In this document: piece after piece, positions 7,394 through 16,076 of the stretch
Numbering within the stretch: the first letter of the stretch is position 1
How the letters are laid out: the number at the start of each line of letters is the position of its first letter
Source of the DNA: Prevotellaceae bacterium UBA4301
GTDB taxonomy: Bacteria; Bacteroidota; Bacteroidia; Bacteroidales; Bacteroidaceae
Assembly (NCBI GenBank): GCA_002395775.1
Contig: DGUV01000003.1
Location: 1 to 41,161 of the forward strand
Reading direction: 5' to 3'
DNA length: 41,161 nt
Translations under genes and position numbers: made by a program
Notes under the pieces: model-generated
Databases searched by the model: none
Seen by the model: only the letters and a program-made list of their open reading frames with translations
What the model was told of the DNA's origin: nothing

Positions 7394-8305
7394 ATGGATG
7401 AACAGATAAATAAAAGAGCAGAAAGCATTGCTTCAATCGGTTTTTTTGATGGGGTGCATCGTGGACATTTGTGCTTGATTCAGCAATTGAAGGATGAGGC
7501 TAAGAGAAGAGGCTTACGGTCTCTGCTTCTGACATTTGATCGTCATCCGCGCACAGTGGTTAGTCCTGGGCATGTGCCGGAGTTGCTAACGACATTGGAA
7601 GAGAAGGAACAGTTGCTGCGACAGACGGGTGTGGATGAAATTATTGTTCTCCCTTTCACGTTGGAGCTGAGCCGACTGACAGCGAAGGAGTTTATGCAGC
7701 AGGTATTGTGCAAAGAGCTACATGTGACTGCTTTGGTGTTGGGTTATGACCATGCCTTTGGCCATGGAGGAGGGGCTCTTAACGATTATGTGCGATGGGG
7801 GAAGGAAACGGGCATTGAGGTGGTACGTGCTCATGAGTTGGCGGATTTGATGGTAAGCAGCAGCAAGTGTCGCCGACTTCTGGAGCATGGTAATGTGAAA
7901 GATGCGGCAGAGATGTTGGGGAGGAATTATGTGTTGTGTGGAACGGTGGTGCCTGGATTTCATATAGGTCATGAATTAGGTTTCCCTACAGCAAATATTG
8001 AGGTGGACACAGAGAAACTGATTCCGGCTAACGGTGCATATGCCGTGTGGGTGACATTGAGTGATGGTTCCCGCTATGGTGGTATGCTTAACATAGGGCA
8101 TCGCCCCACCATAGGGAATGGCGAGGCGATGTCTATTGAAGTGTATTTGTTGGATTTCGACGGCAATCTGTATGGGCAGAGTGTCATGCTGGAGTTTGTG
8201 GCTCATCTGCGTGATGAGCAGTTTTTTGGCACCCGTGAGGAACTGAGTGCTCAACTCAGCCGCGACGAATCGGTCACCCGAAGTATTTTGTTCTCTGCAC
8301 GTTAG
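7394..8305 (+). CDS. ribF: Bifunctional riboflavin kinase / FAD synthetase
   Basis: A 303-residue enzyme that phosphorylates riboflavin to FMN and adenylates FMN to FAD in the cytoplasm. The N-terminal FAD synthetase half carries the nucleotidyltransferase HxGH-type motif in GFFDGVHRGH and SSSKCRRLLEHG near residue 160. The C-terminal riboflavin kinase half carries GFPTANIEV and the later LNIGHRPTIG and IEVYLLDFDG motifs. Length is normal for the family. Start 7394 is the first ATG; an upstream TTG at 7376 would overlap the putative -7 element. The gene converges on the GH2 gene with only 3 bp between the stops and no terminator hairpin there. Confidence 0.95.
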   Translation: MDEQINKRAESIASIGFFDGVHRGHLCLIQQLKDEAKRRGLRSLLLTFDRHPRTVVSPGHVPELLTTLEEKEQLLRQTGVDEIIVLPFTLELSRLTAKEFMQQVLCKELHVTALVLGYDHAFGHGGGALNDYVRWGKETGIEVVRAHELADLMVSSSKCRRLLEHGNVKDAAEMLGRNYVLCGTVVPGFHIGHELGFPTANIEVDTEKLIPANGAYAVWVTLSDGSRYGGMLNIGHRPTIGNGEAMSIEVYLLDFDGNLYGQSVMLEFVAHLRDEQFFGTREELSAQLSRDESVTRSILFSAR

Positions 8306-8308
8306 CCT

Positions 8309-11300
8309 TTACTCTGCAAGCACCGTGAATTCGGCACCGCTGGCAAAGTCCAGACCGTTTTGTGCCGACAGGGCCGTGAAGCGCAGGTAGCGGGCTCGCT
8401 GGGGCTGCTGTAGCAGGACTTTCTGTTCCTTTTTCGAGTTCGGGAACTCTCCCTCGCAGACGGGCGCACCCCATGTCTTGCCGTCCTTCGACAGCGAGAT
8501 GCTGTACCGCTTGACGTCGCCGTTCGGGCCATTCTGGCGGGGCAGATAGGTGAAGCCCTTGATGAGTTGTTCCTCGCCACAGTCGAAGTCGACGGTATGG
8601 GGGTACTGTGTCACGGTGACTCCGTAGGCTGTGTGCCAGATGGTCTCGGGGTTGCCATCCACCATGCGGCTGGCTTCCTCCCCGGGTTCCTCGCTGCTGG
8701 CACCGGCAACCGTGATGGGCACAACCTCTATGCGGTCGAAGGTGCGGCTGATGCGCACGTTGGACTGATTGGTGTGCCAAACCGTGATGGTGCCGCCCTC
8801 GCGCATGTTGATGGGTTCGCCGCGATACTCGCAGGCCTTTTCCTTATTGATGCGATAGCTTACTGATTCGCCGTTGAACTCGTTGTAAACGATGGTTATC
8901 TGACCACGATTGTCGCGTGTAAGGCCGATGGGAAGGTCGCCGCAGTGGATGACTGGGAAGTTGGCCTCACTGATGGCTTTGGCATTGGCCGTTGCCGTGG
9001 GACGGATGAAGAATCCGAAGCAGTGGGCATCGGCATAGACGCGGTCGGGCTGGAGCGGTCCGCCCTGGCCGCAACTGCTGCCGCCCAGACCCGTCACCTT
9101 CGCATCGAGATGCACATACACGTGGTCGCTCTCAGGCAGTTCGTGAGGATGCGGGGCGTAGGTCAACTGGAGGTCGCTCCAGGGCAGCACGCTGGTGGAC
9201 ATGGCGCCCGTCAGACTGCCGAAGACGAGGCCGTGGCCCGTTTCGTCGGTAAGACTAAGCCACTGCACCCCCTCGCGGTTGGCCATGTCTTGAGGCTTGG
9301 GGAAGGGGACGAACTGGTCCCGAACCGTCGTTTCATAGACATGCGAGAACATGCCACTCATGCGGTCGGCATAGTTGTTCTGCGGTCCGTGACCGAAGTA
9401 GCTCATGCGCGAGCCGTCGGCCTCGAAGCGGGTGGGCAACTTGAAGAGGAAGCCCAGACGCGGCAGGATGGCCTTCGGGTTGGAGCCTGTGATGGCGCTC
9501 TGGTTCTCGATGGTGCCGTCGGGATAGACGGTCCATACGATGTTGGAGGTGAAGGCGAAATCGGCCGGTTCACCGCTGTCGGCAATGCTGTAGCGCCCGC
9601 TGCTGCCACCGTGGATCTGCCCGCGTGTGCCGCGGCTCTCGACGGTGTAGTTGAGGACTACGGCGCCGTCCTTGCGGGTATAGACAGTGCGGCTGAGCAC
9701 TTTGTGCTGCAGGTTGTGCAGGCCGTTCTGGTACCACGACTGGTAGTACCAGTTGTCGTTGTCAACAGGCGCGCGCAAGGCGTCGATGACGGGCCCGCAG
9801 CCAGGTTCGATGAGGTCTGCCATATCAGCATCGTCGCAGGCTTCGCCGCCCACGCCGTAGTAGTGTATGGTGCCTTGTGCATCGTCGAAGGTGACGAGGA
9901 AGGGCTTCGTGTCAGGACCTACAGATTGTGGGCGAATCACCGTTCGGTGATCAGCCTCACTCTGGCTGACGCTGAGCTTAGGCTGGCCCTTGGAAGGTTC
10001 GTAGAGCGGCTTGACATCGCCCGCACCCCAGAGGTGCACCTGCTCGGCCATCTGCACATATCCCTTCTTGGCCCATGGCATATCTTCGCGGAGCAGGAAT
10101 TCCACGCGCAGGCTGTAGCTATGGGCATCAGGATTCTCACCGTTTTCGAAGCGTATGGGCACCGTGATGGGCTCCGTCTGACGCGGCCCGATGGGCAACA
10201 TTCCATGTTGGGGGGCGCGGGGAATGGTGCTCCGACCAACGTCGAAACCGTCGCGCACAACCACCACGCTGATGTCCACATAGTCCAGGGGGACGAAATA
10301 GTTCTTGTTCGTGACGAGCAGGCGCACCATCTGGTTCTTGCCCATGGTCCACATGCTGTCGAGCCGCACGCCAACGTTCTGATAGACATGCTTCACGTCG
10401 AAGTATTCGGGTTTGGGTTGCAGGTTGGGGAACATGATGCCGTTCATGCAGAACATGCCGTCGTTAGGCTTGTCGCCGTGGTCGCCACCGTAGCCGAAGT
10501 ATTTTGTTCCGTCGGGCGTGTAGGTGTCGATGGCCTGGTCCACCCAGTCCCAGATGGCACCGCCGCAGATGTAGTTGCTCGTCTCGATGGCCTTCCAGAA
10601 GTCAACCAGATTGCCACCGGCATTGCCCATCGAGTGGGCATACTCGGAGATGTGGAAAGGATACTTGGGACCCTTGCCTCCACCGGCTGCGAACTGCACC
10701 CAGCCCACCGAAGGATACTGGTTGGAGCCCATGTCCACGATGTCGTTGTTGCGTTCGTACTGTACGGGGCGACTCTTGTCGTAATCGCGCACGGCCTGAT
10801 AGGCAGCCCGGAAGTTGTTGCCAGGACCGGCCTCGTTGCCCAGGCTCCAGATGACCACACTGGGCGCATTGATGTGGCTGTGCACGAGTTCCATGTTGCG
10901 GGCCACGTGGGCAGCACGCCATTCGGCCGGATGCGACAGCGATGCATCGCCGTAGTCGTATTCGTGGCTCTCGATGTTGGCTTCGTCTTCCAGGTAGATG
11001 CCGTACTTGTCGCAGAGGTAGTACCAATAGGGGTCGCAGGAATAGTGTGAGTTGCGCACGTGATTGATGTTGCCCTGCTTCATGAGCATCACCTCGCGCA
11101 ACATCTGTTCGCGTGTGATGGCATGACCGCGGGACGGATTGGTCTCGTGGCGGTTCACGCCTTTCAGTTTCACGGGTTTGTCATTGATGTAATAGTAGCG
11201 TCCGGCCTTGTGGAACTCGTCCTCGTCGGCCGCCGTCTCGCGTATCTCCACCTTGCGTATGCCGAAGTAGGTGCTCACGCGGTCCACCACCTCACCTTTC

Positions 11301-12427
11301 TTGTTCGTCAGTGTGGCCACCAGCACATAGCGGTTGGGCTCCTCGGCACTCCAGGGACGAGCTTCGGGGATGAATATCTGGGAATGGGCATTGGCGTTGT
11401 TGAGCGAGGCCACCATGGGCTCCGTCTCGTCGGAATAGAGCCGTACGGGATATACCTGATAGTTCAGTGCATATTTTGCGATTTTCTTGCTCTGGTTGCG
11501 AATTTCGGCTTCTACGTTCATGATGGCACTGCCCTTTGAGACGAAGGCTGTGCGGATGGCCAGGTCGCGTATTTCCAGCAGGGGCGATGCCGTAAGGTAG
11601 GTGGAGCGGAAGATGCCGGGCAGGCGGAACATGTCCTGAGCCTCGAGCAGGGAACCGTCGGAGTTGCGATAGACCTCCACGGCAACGACGTTCTCGCCAT
11701 AGGGATTTATCCAGGGGGTGATGTTGAAGCGTGCCGTGTTGCGGCTGTTCTTCGAGAAGCCTACATAGTGGCCATTAATCCAGAGGTAGAAGAAGGAATC
11801 TACGCCATCGAAATTGATGAAGACCTCGCGCCCCTCCCAATTCACGGGAATCTTGAAGGTGCGGCGATATGAGCCCACCTCGTTGCGGTATTTGTACGTA
11901 GTCCAATCCGTGGGGGGAGTGCGCATGACTCCGCCGCGCCAGTCGCCTACTGCCTTCTGATGCTGGAAGATGACTTTCTGGTTGACATAGATGGGCACAC
12001 CATACTTCATGCTTCCGTCCTTCTGCAGACCCTGTACGTTCCAGTTGCCGGGGACTTCGATGTCGTCCCATCCCGCATCGTTGAATCCTGGTTGCCAGAA
12101 GGTGCTGTCGCGTTGTGAAGGCTCTGCCACCCAGCGGAACTTCCAGATGCCGTCCAGGCTTCGGAAATAGGTGCTACCCTCGGGCAACACCTTCAGTGCC
12201 TCCTCTTGTGTAGCAAAGGAGAACATCCAGGCCCGTGGCTGTTCCTTGTTCAGGGCCAGTCGCTGGGGCGACTGCCACTCTGTGCCGTCGGGGGCGGGGG
12301 GAGGAGTGTTTTTTGTCACCAGCGTTGTTGCTGGCGTACTGTATTCGAATCCTTCGAGCAAGGCAGGCTGTGCCGATGTTGTCAGTGCTGTGCCCAGAAA
12401 TAGTGTAAAAAGCGTCTTCTTTATCAT
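8309..12427 (-). CDS. Secreted GH2 beta-galactosidase with C-terminal F5/8-type domain
   Basis: A 1372-residue exported glycosidase with a signal peptide (MIKKTLFTLFLGTALTTSAQ). Order: N-terminal extension, GH2 jelly roll with VPGNWNVQG and SYRRTFKIP, GH2 immunoglobulin-like domain, TIM barrel with GVNRHETNP, the acid/base Glu in WSLGNEAGPG (about residue 530) and the nucleophile Glu in HISEYAHSMGN (about 595), the beta-galactosidase small-chain domain, and a final 140-residue F5/8 type C (CBM32-like) domain beginning around VPITVAGASS. About 350 residues longer than E. coli LacZ, mostly from the terminal additions. LacZ-type signatures support beta-galactosidase; the natural substrate is probably a plant or host glycan. 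It is not flanked by SusC/SusD genes. Confidence 0.92.
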   Translation of the reverse strand: MIKKTLFTLFLGTALTTSAQPALLEGFEYSTPATTLVTKNTPPPAPDGTEWQSPQRLALNKEQPRAWMFSFATQEEALKVLPEGSTYFRSLDGIWKFRWVAEPSQRDSTFWQPGFNDAGWDDIEVPGNWNVQGLQKDGSMKYGVPIYVNQKVIFQHQKAVGDWRGGVMRTPPTDWTTYKYRNEVGSYRRTFKIPVNWEGREVFINFDGVDSFFYLWINGHYVGFSKNSRNTARFNITPWINPYGENVVAVEVYRNSDGSLLEAQDMFRLPGIFRSTYLTASPLLEIRDLAIRTAFVSKGSAIMNVEAEIRNQSKKIAKYALNYQVYPVRLYSDETEPMVASLNNANAHSQIFIPEARPWSAEEPNRYVLVATLTNKKGEVVDRVSTYFGIRKVEIRETAADEDEFHKAGRYYYINDKPVKLKGVNRHETNPSRGHAITREQMLREVMLMKQGNINHVRNSHYSCDPYWYYLCDKYGIYLEDEANIESHEYDYGDASLSHPAEWRAAHVARNMELVHSHINAPSVVIWSLGNEAGPGNNFRAAYQAVRDYDKSRPVQYERNNDIVDMGSNQYPSVGWVQFAAGGGKGPKYPFHISEYAHSMGNAGGNLVDFWKAIETSNYICGGAIWDWVDQAIDTYTPDGTKYFGYGGDHGDKPNDGMFCMNGIMFPNLQPKPEYFDVKHVYQNVGVRLDSMWTMGKNQMVRLLVTNKNYFVPLDYVDISVVVVRDGFDVGRSTIPRAPQHGMLPIGPRQTEPITVPIRFENGENPDAHSYSLRVEFLLREDMPWAKKGYVQMAEQVHLWGAGDVKPLYEPSKGQPKLSVSQSEADHRTVIRPQSVGPDTKPFLVTFDDAQGTIHYYGVGGEACDDADMADLIEPGCGPVIDALRAPVDNDNWYYQSWYQNGLHNLQHKVLSRTVYTRKDGAVVLNYTVESRGTRGQIHGGSSGRYSIADSGEPADFAFTSNIVWTVYPDGTIENQSAITGSNPKAILPRLGFLFKLPTRFEADGSRMSYFGHGPQNNYADRMSGMFSHVYETTVRDQFVPFPKPQDMANREGVQWLSLTDETGHGLVFGSLTGAMSTSVLPWSDLQLTYAPHPHELPESDHVYVHLDAKVTGLGGSSCGQGGPLQPDRVYADAHCFGFFIRPTATANAKAISEANFPVIHCGDLPIGLTRDNRGQITIVYNEFNGESVSYRINKEKACEYRGEPINMREGGTITVWHTNQSNVRISRTFDRIEVVPITVAGASSEEPGEEASRMVDGNPETIWHTAYGVTVTQYPHTVDFDCGEEQLIKGFTYLPRQNGPNGDVKRYSISLSKDGKTWGAPVCEGEFPNSKKEQKVLLQQPQRARYLRFTALSAQNGLDFASGAEFTVLAE

Positions 12428-12448
12428 GATAAGTAAGGTTTACGGCCT

Positions 12449-12480
12449 CAAATTTAAGAAAAAACATTGACTCCTGCAAC
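12449..12480 (-). promoter_or_regulatory. Promoter of the GH2 gene
   Basis: Minus-strand TAAATTTG (12456-12449) matches TAnnTTTG and is preceded after 20 bp by GTTG (12480-12477). The start codon lies 22 nt downstream. Confidence 0.5.
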
Positions 12481-12489
12481 CTTGTGCCG

Positions 12490-12523
12490 AAAAAAAAGGG
12501 GTTACCCTCACGGGCAGCCCCTT
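12490..12523 (-). terminator. Intrinsic terminator after the ECF sigma cluster
   Basis: Minus strand: outer arms AAGGGG and CCCCTT and inner CCC/GGG form a hairpin followed by a run of eight T. It lies about 60 nt after the stop of the putative anti-sigma gene. Confidence 0.8.
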
Positions 12524-12582
12524 CCGCGGTTAAAAGCAATGGTTGTTTTATTAATTAAATGAAAAAGAGAAATGTGCGTTTC

Positions 12583-13086
12583 CTATGGTTTCATCATCTT
12601 CATCGTGTCGGCCTGCGTGGGCGCGAGCACGGCTTCGGTCTGAGGCGACAATTCGGGCTGGTCGACGAAGAGCTCGATGGTGTCGCCCTGGTCTGCAAGC
12701 GAGGGGCCGAATGTGGTCTCTTCCTCCCCGTTGCGCTGGAATCCCTGTTGGGCAGCCATGCCGATGCTGAGCACGATGGCCACGACGGCTGCTGCACGCC
12801 ACAGGGGGCGCAGTGCGTCTGCCTTGCCGGCCTTGTGCAGGCTGACGATGCGTGTCTTGGTCTCCTCAGCCTTGGGTTCGATGGCCTTCAGGATGCGCTC
12901 GTCGAAGTCCTTGCCCAGATGCTCATTTGCCATCTCGTCCTCGGCGTGGAACAGGCAGGCATAGGGAAGCAGGCTGGCGGGGATGTCGGCCTGGGCGAAG
13001 AATTTGTGGAGTATGGTTTCTTCTTCCAGGGTGGTCTGACACTCCCAGTAGCGCTCCAAAAGTTGTTCGATGTATTTATAGTCCAT
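12583..13086 (-). CDS. Putative anti-sigma factor, single-pass membrane protein
   Basis: A 167-residue protein. Residues 1-90 are acidic and helical (MDYKYIEQLLERYWECQTTLEEE), resembling the cytoplasmic helical part of Bacteroidetes proteins encoded after ECF sigma genes. A single membrane segment follows (LWRAAAVVAIVLSIGMAA, about 95-112), then a short acidic periplasmic tail. Size, topology and position 65 nt downstream of an ECF sigma gene suggest it sequesters that sigma factor. No zinc-binding HxxxCxxC motif is seen, so it is not a ZAS-type anti-sigma. Function is inferred from position and topology. Confidence 0.6.
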   Translation of the reverse strand: MDYKYIEQLLERYWECQTTLEEETILHKFFAQADIPASLLPYACLFHAEDEMANEHLGKDFDERILKAIEPKAEETKTRIVSLHKAGKADALRPLWRAAAVVAIVLSIGMAAQQGFQRNGEEETTFGPSLADQGDTIELFVDQPELSPQTEAVLAPTQADTMKMMKP

Positions 13087-13151
13087 ATAGTTTGTTTCGG
13101 TGGGTCAATCTATATGGAAGACGGATGGGGGGTGCGAAAAGTTACAGGGAA

Positions 13152-13631
13152 CTACAAAAATTCTTTGATTTTTTTTCTGGCACGAAAGAGATACACCTTC
13201 ACCTGCGTTTCCGTCAGGCCCGTTGCCTGGGCAATTTCGTCGTATCGCAGGCCTTCTATGTCGCGCAGCTGCATGATGGTGCGTTGCACTTCGGGCAATT
13301 GGTCGATGAGTTGGTGCACCATTTCCACCCGTTCGTCGGGCTCGGGCGTGGGGCTGAGCATGAGCGTCTGTGCAGCAATGACTTCCGGTTCTTTCCGGGC
13401 CTGCAGCTGCACCTTTCGGGTGTGGTCGATGCTCAGGCGGCGACCAATGGAGAGAGCATAGGCTTCCATGCTCTCAATTTGGTCCCATTCGTCGTTTTTC
13501 TCCCAGATGCGTATCAGTGTTTCCTGCGTGATGTCCTCTGCCTCCTGGCGGTTGAGCGTGATGCGTAGTGCCAGGCGGAAGATTTTGTCCTTCAGTGGTA
13601 GGACATCGGTGCGGAAGCGCTGTTCATTCAT
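13152..13631 (-). CDS. ECF-type RNA polymerase sigma factor
   Basis: A 159-residue sigma-70 family protein of ECF type. Region 2 covers residues 10-75 with NRQEAEDITQETLIRIWEK; region 4 covers 100-155 with QLPEVQRTIMQLRDIEGLRYDEIA then TGLTETQVKVYLFRARKKI, the -35 recognition helix. Its ATG overlaps the speA stop as ATGA, so it is probably translated by coupling to speA. A putative anti-sigma gene lies downstream. The environmental signal is unknown. Confidence 0.9.
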   Translation of the reverse strand: MNEQRFRTDVLPLKDKIFRLALRITLNRQEAEDITQETLIRIWEKNDEWDQIESMEAYALSIGRRLSIDHTRKVQLQARKEPEVIAAQTLMLSPTPEPDERVEMVHQLIDQLPEVQRTIMQLRDIEGLRYDEIAQATGLTETQVKVYLFRARKKIKEFL

Positions 13632-15520
13632 TCCAGGTAGGTGTATCCGTAGAGTCCGGCACGATAGTTGGAGATGAACTCCTTACCCTCGGCCTCGGTG
13701 ATTTTCCCGTCCTTGACGGCGCGGCTGACCCAGATTTCCAGTCGTCGGACGAGTTTCTTGGGGTCGTACTGGACGTATTCGAGCACGTCGGCCACCGTCT
13801 CGCCGTCGATGACTTGGTCTATCTCGTAACCGTCCTTGTTGACGGAGATGTGCACGGCGTTGGTGTCGCCGAAGAGATTGTGCATGTTGCCCAGGATTTC
13901 CTGATAGGCGCCCACGAGGAAGACACCGATGTAGTAGTGCTCGTCAGCCTGTACGGGATGGAGAGGGATGTAGTTGGTCTGGTGGCCGCCATTGACGTAG
14001 GCTGTGATTTTTCCGTCCGAGTCGCAGGTGATGTCCTGCAGCGTGGCGCTGCGGGTGGGCTGTTCGTTGAGTCGGGCGATGGGCATGATGGGGAACAGTT
14101 GGTCGATGCCCCACGAGTCGGGCATGGACTGGAAGAGGGAGAAGTTGCAGAAGTACTTGTCGGCCATCTGCTTGTCCAGCGTGCGCAGTTCGTCGGGCAC
14201 GTGTTTCTGGTGGTGGGCCAGTTCGGCCACCTCATGGCTGATGGCCCAGTAGAGGGATTCTATCTGGGCGCGTGTCTTGAGGTCGATGATGCCGTGGCGG
14301 AAGAGGTCGAGGGCCTCTTCGCGTATGTCCTCGGCGTCGTGCCAGTCTTCGAGCAGCGAACGGCTGGACAGTTTGTCCCAAATCTCCGTCAGGTCGTGGA
14401 CCAGTTTGTGGTCGTCGGTGCTGGGTTGGAAGTCCTCGGGCATCTGCGGAGCCGAGACGCTTTCCAGCACATCGACGATGAGCACACTGTGGTGGGCCGT
14501 CAGCGAGCGTCCGCCTTCGGTGATGATGTTGGGGTGGGGGATGCCGTTCTTGTTGGCGGCCTCGACGAGGGTCCAGACGCAGTCGTTGACGTATTCCTGG
14601 ATGCTGTAGTTGACGCTTGACTCGGAGTTGGAAGAGCGTGTGCCGTCGTAATCGACGCCCAGTCCGCCACCGCAATCGATGAATTCGATATTGAATCCCA
14701 TGGCGTGGAGCTGAACGTAGTATTGTGCAGCCTCGCGCAGGGCGGTTGAGATGCGTCGGATCTTGGTAATCTGGCTTCCGATGTGGAAGTGCAGCAGTTT
14801 CAGGCAGTCGCGCAGCCCCATCTCGTCGAGCATCTGCAGAGCCATGAGCAGTTCCGACGAGTTGAGTCCGAACTTTGAGGCGTCGCCGCCGCTCTCGCTC
14901 CACTTGCCGCTGCCGTTTGAGGCCAGCTTGATGCGTATGCCCAGGTTGGGGCGGACGCCCAGTCGCTTGGCGGTCTCGGCGATGATTTTGAGTTCGGGCA
15001 GTTTCTCGATGACCAGGAACACGCGTTTGCCCATCTTCTGTGCCAGGAGGGCCAGTTCGATGAAGTTCTGGTCCTTGTGGCCGTTGCAGATGATGAGCGA
15101 GTCGCTGTCCATGTTGGTGGCCAGCACGGCGTGCAGCTCGGGTTTCGAACCCGCTTCCAGTCCCAGGTTGTAGCGCTTGCCGTGGCTGATGATTTCCTCC
15201 ACGACGGGGCGCATCTGGTTGACCTTGACAGGGAAGATGATGAAGTGTTCGGCCTGGTAGTCATACTCCTTGGATGCCTTGCGGAAGCACTCGTCGGTCT
15301 TCTCGATGCGGTTGTCCAGAATGTCGGGGAAGCGCAGCAGTACGGGAGCCGTGACGTGGCGTGTGGCCAGTTCGTCGATGACCTCTTTCAGGTCCACCTG
15401 TACGCTGTTCTTCTTCGGTGTCACATAGACGTGCCCTTTCTCGTTGATACCAAAGTAGTTGACTCCCCAGCCCTTGATATTGTAGAGTTCCTCGGAGTCC
15501 TCGATGCGCCACTTTTTCAT
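13628..15520 (-). CDS. speA: Biosynthetic arginine decarboxylase
   Basis: A 630-residue PLP enzyme converting arginine to agmatine, the first step of polyamine synthesis by the agmatine route. The PLP lysine is Lys99 in FPVKVN; the fold-III barrel continues with GLEAGSKPEL, CNGHKD and HFHIGSQI, and the C-terminal beta domain includes EGGRSLTAHH. Length matches SpeA. It overlaps aroK upstream (ATGA) and the sigma gene downstream (ATGA), so the three are tightly coupled. Cytoplasmic. Confidence 0.95.
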   Translation of the reverse strand: MKKWRIEDSEELYNIKGWGVNYFGINEKGHVYVTPKKNSVQVDLKEVIDELATRHVTAPVLLRFPDILDNRIEKTDECFRKASKEYDYQAEHFIIFPVKVNQMRPVVEEIISHGKRYNLGLEAGSKPELHAVLATNMDSDSLIICNGHKDQNFIELALLAQKMGKRVFLVIEKLPELKIIAETAKRLGVRPNLGIRIKLASNGSGKWSESGGDASKFGLNSSELLMALQMLDEMGLRDCLKLLHFHIGSQITKIRRISTALREAAQYYVQLHAMGFNIEFIDCGGGLGVDYDGTRSSNSESSVNYSIQEYVNDCVWTLVEAANKNGIPHPNIITEGGRSLTAHHSVLIVDVLESVSAPQMPEDFQPSTDDHKLVHDLTEIWDKLSSRSLLEDWHDAEDIREEALDLFRHGIIDLKTRAQIESLYWAISHEVAELAHHQKHVPDELRTLDKQMADKYFCNFSLFQSMPDSWGIDQLFPIMPIARLNEQPTRSATLQDITCDSDGKITAYVNGGHQTNYIPLHPVQADEHYYIGVFLVGAYQEILGNMHNLFGDTNAVHISVNKDGYEIDQVIDGETVADVLEYVQYDPKKLVRRLEIWVSRAVKDGKITEAEGKEFISNYRAGLYGYTYLE

Positions 15521-16044
15521 AAGCCCAGTTCTTCGCGTAAGAGTTTTATGGTGATGGAAATTTTTTCAAAATTGTCGAGCAGGCTGACGTCCAGCGTATG
15601 CTTGGCCTGCGAGTAGAAGGGTTCGCGCTCTGCCAGCGACTGGCGGATGTAGGCCTGCAGTTCGTCGCCCGTCTTGCCCAGGATGAGGGGCCTTACGGTG
15701 CGCCCCATGGAGAGATGTGCGCAAAGCACTTCGGGGGTGGCTTTCAGATAGACGGTCTCGGCCTGCTGGTTCATGTATTGCATGTTGTCGCCAAAGCAGG
15801 GTGTGCCACCTCCGCAGCTGACCACGACGTCCTCAAACTCAGCCACCTCGTGTAGCATGCGGCTTTCCAGGTCGCGGAAGTGGGCCTCGCCCTGTTCGGC
15901 AAAGATTTCGCTGACCTTCTTGTGGTAACGCATTTCGATGTACCAGTCCAGGTCGTAGAACTGCAGTCCCAGCGACAGGGCCAGCTGTCGGCCGACGGTG
16001 GTCTTGCCGGAACCCATGTATCCGATGAGGATGATGCGCTTCAT
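15517..16044 (-). CDS. aroK: Shikimate kinase
   Basis: A 175-residue P-loop kinase phosphorylating shikimate in aromatic amino acid synthesis. Walker A is GYMGSGKTT (8-16); DLDWYIE supplies the substrate-binding Asp, FRDLESRML the shikimate-binding Arg, SCGGGTP the glycine-rich site, and GRTVRPL the lid Arg. It lies 32 nt after topA and overlaps speA by ATGA, so topA-aroK-speA probably form one transcript. Confidence 0.95.
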   Translation of the reverse strand: MKRIILIGYMGSGKTTVGRQLALSLGLQFYDLDWYIEMRYHKKVSEIFAEQGEAHFRDLESRMLHEVAEFEDVVVSCGGGTPCFGDNMQYMNQQAETVYLKATPEVLCAHLSMGRTVRPLILGKTGDELQAYIRQSLAEREPFYSQAKHTLDVSLLDNFEKISITIKLLREELGL

Positions 16045-16076
16045 CTCAGTGTCTCGTTTCTTACAGAGTTATTATG

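Noticed and set aside
8945..11050. 701-codon open frame antisense to the GH2 gene
   Set aside because: It lies wholly inside a gene with clear catalytic motifs and its translation is low-complexity Val/Ala/His/Asp-rich. Such frames come from GC-rich codon bias.
12583..13086. Zinc-binding anti-sigma (ZAS) protein
   Set aside because: No HxxxCxxC motif is present; only topology and position support an anti-sigma role.
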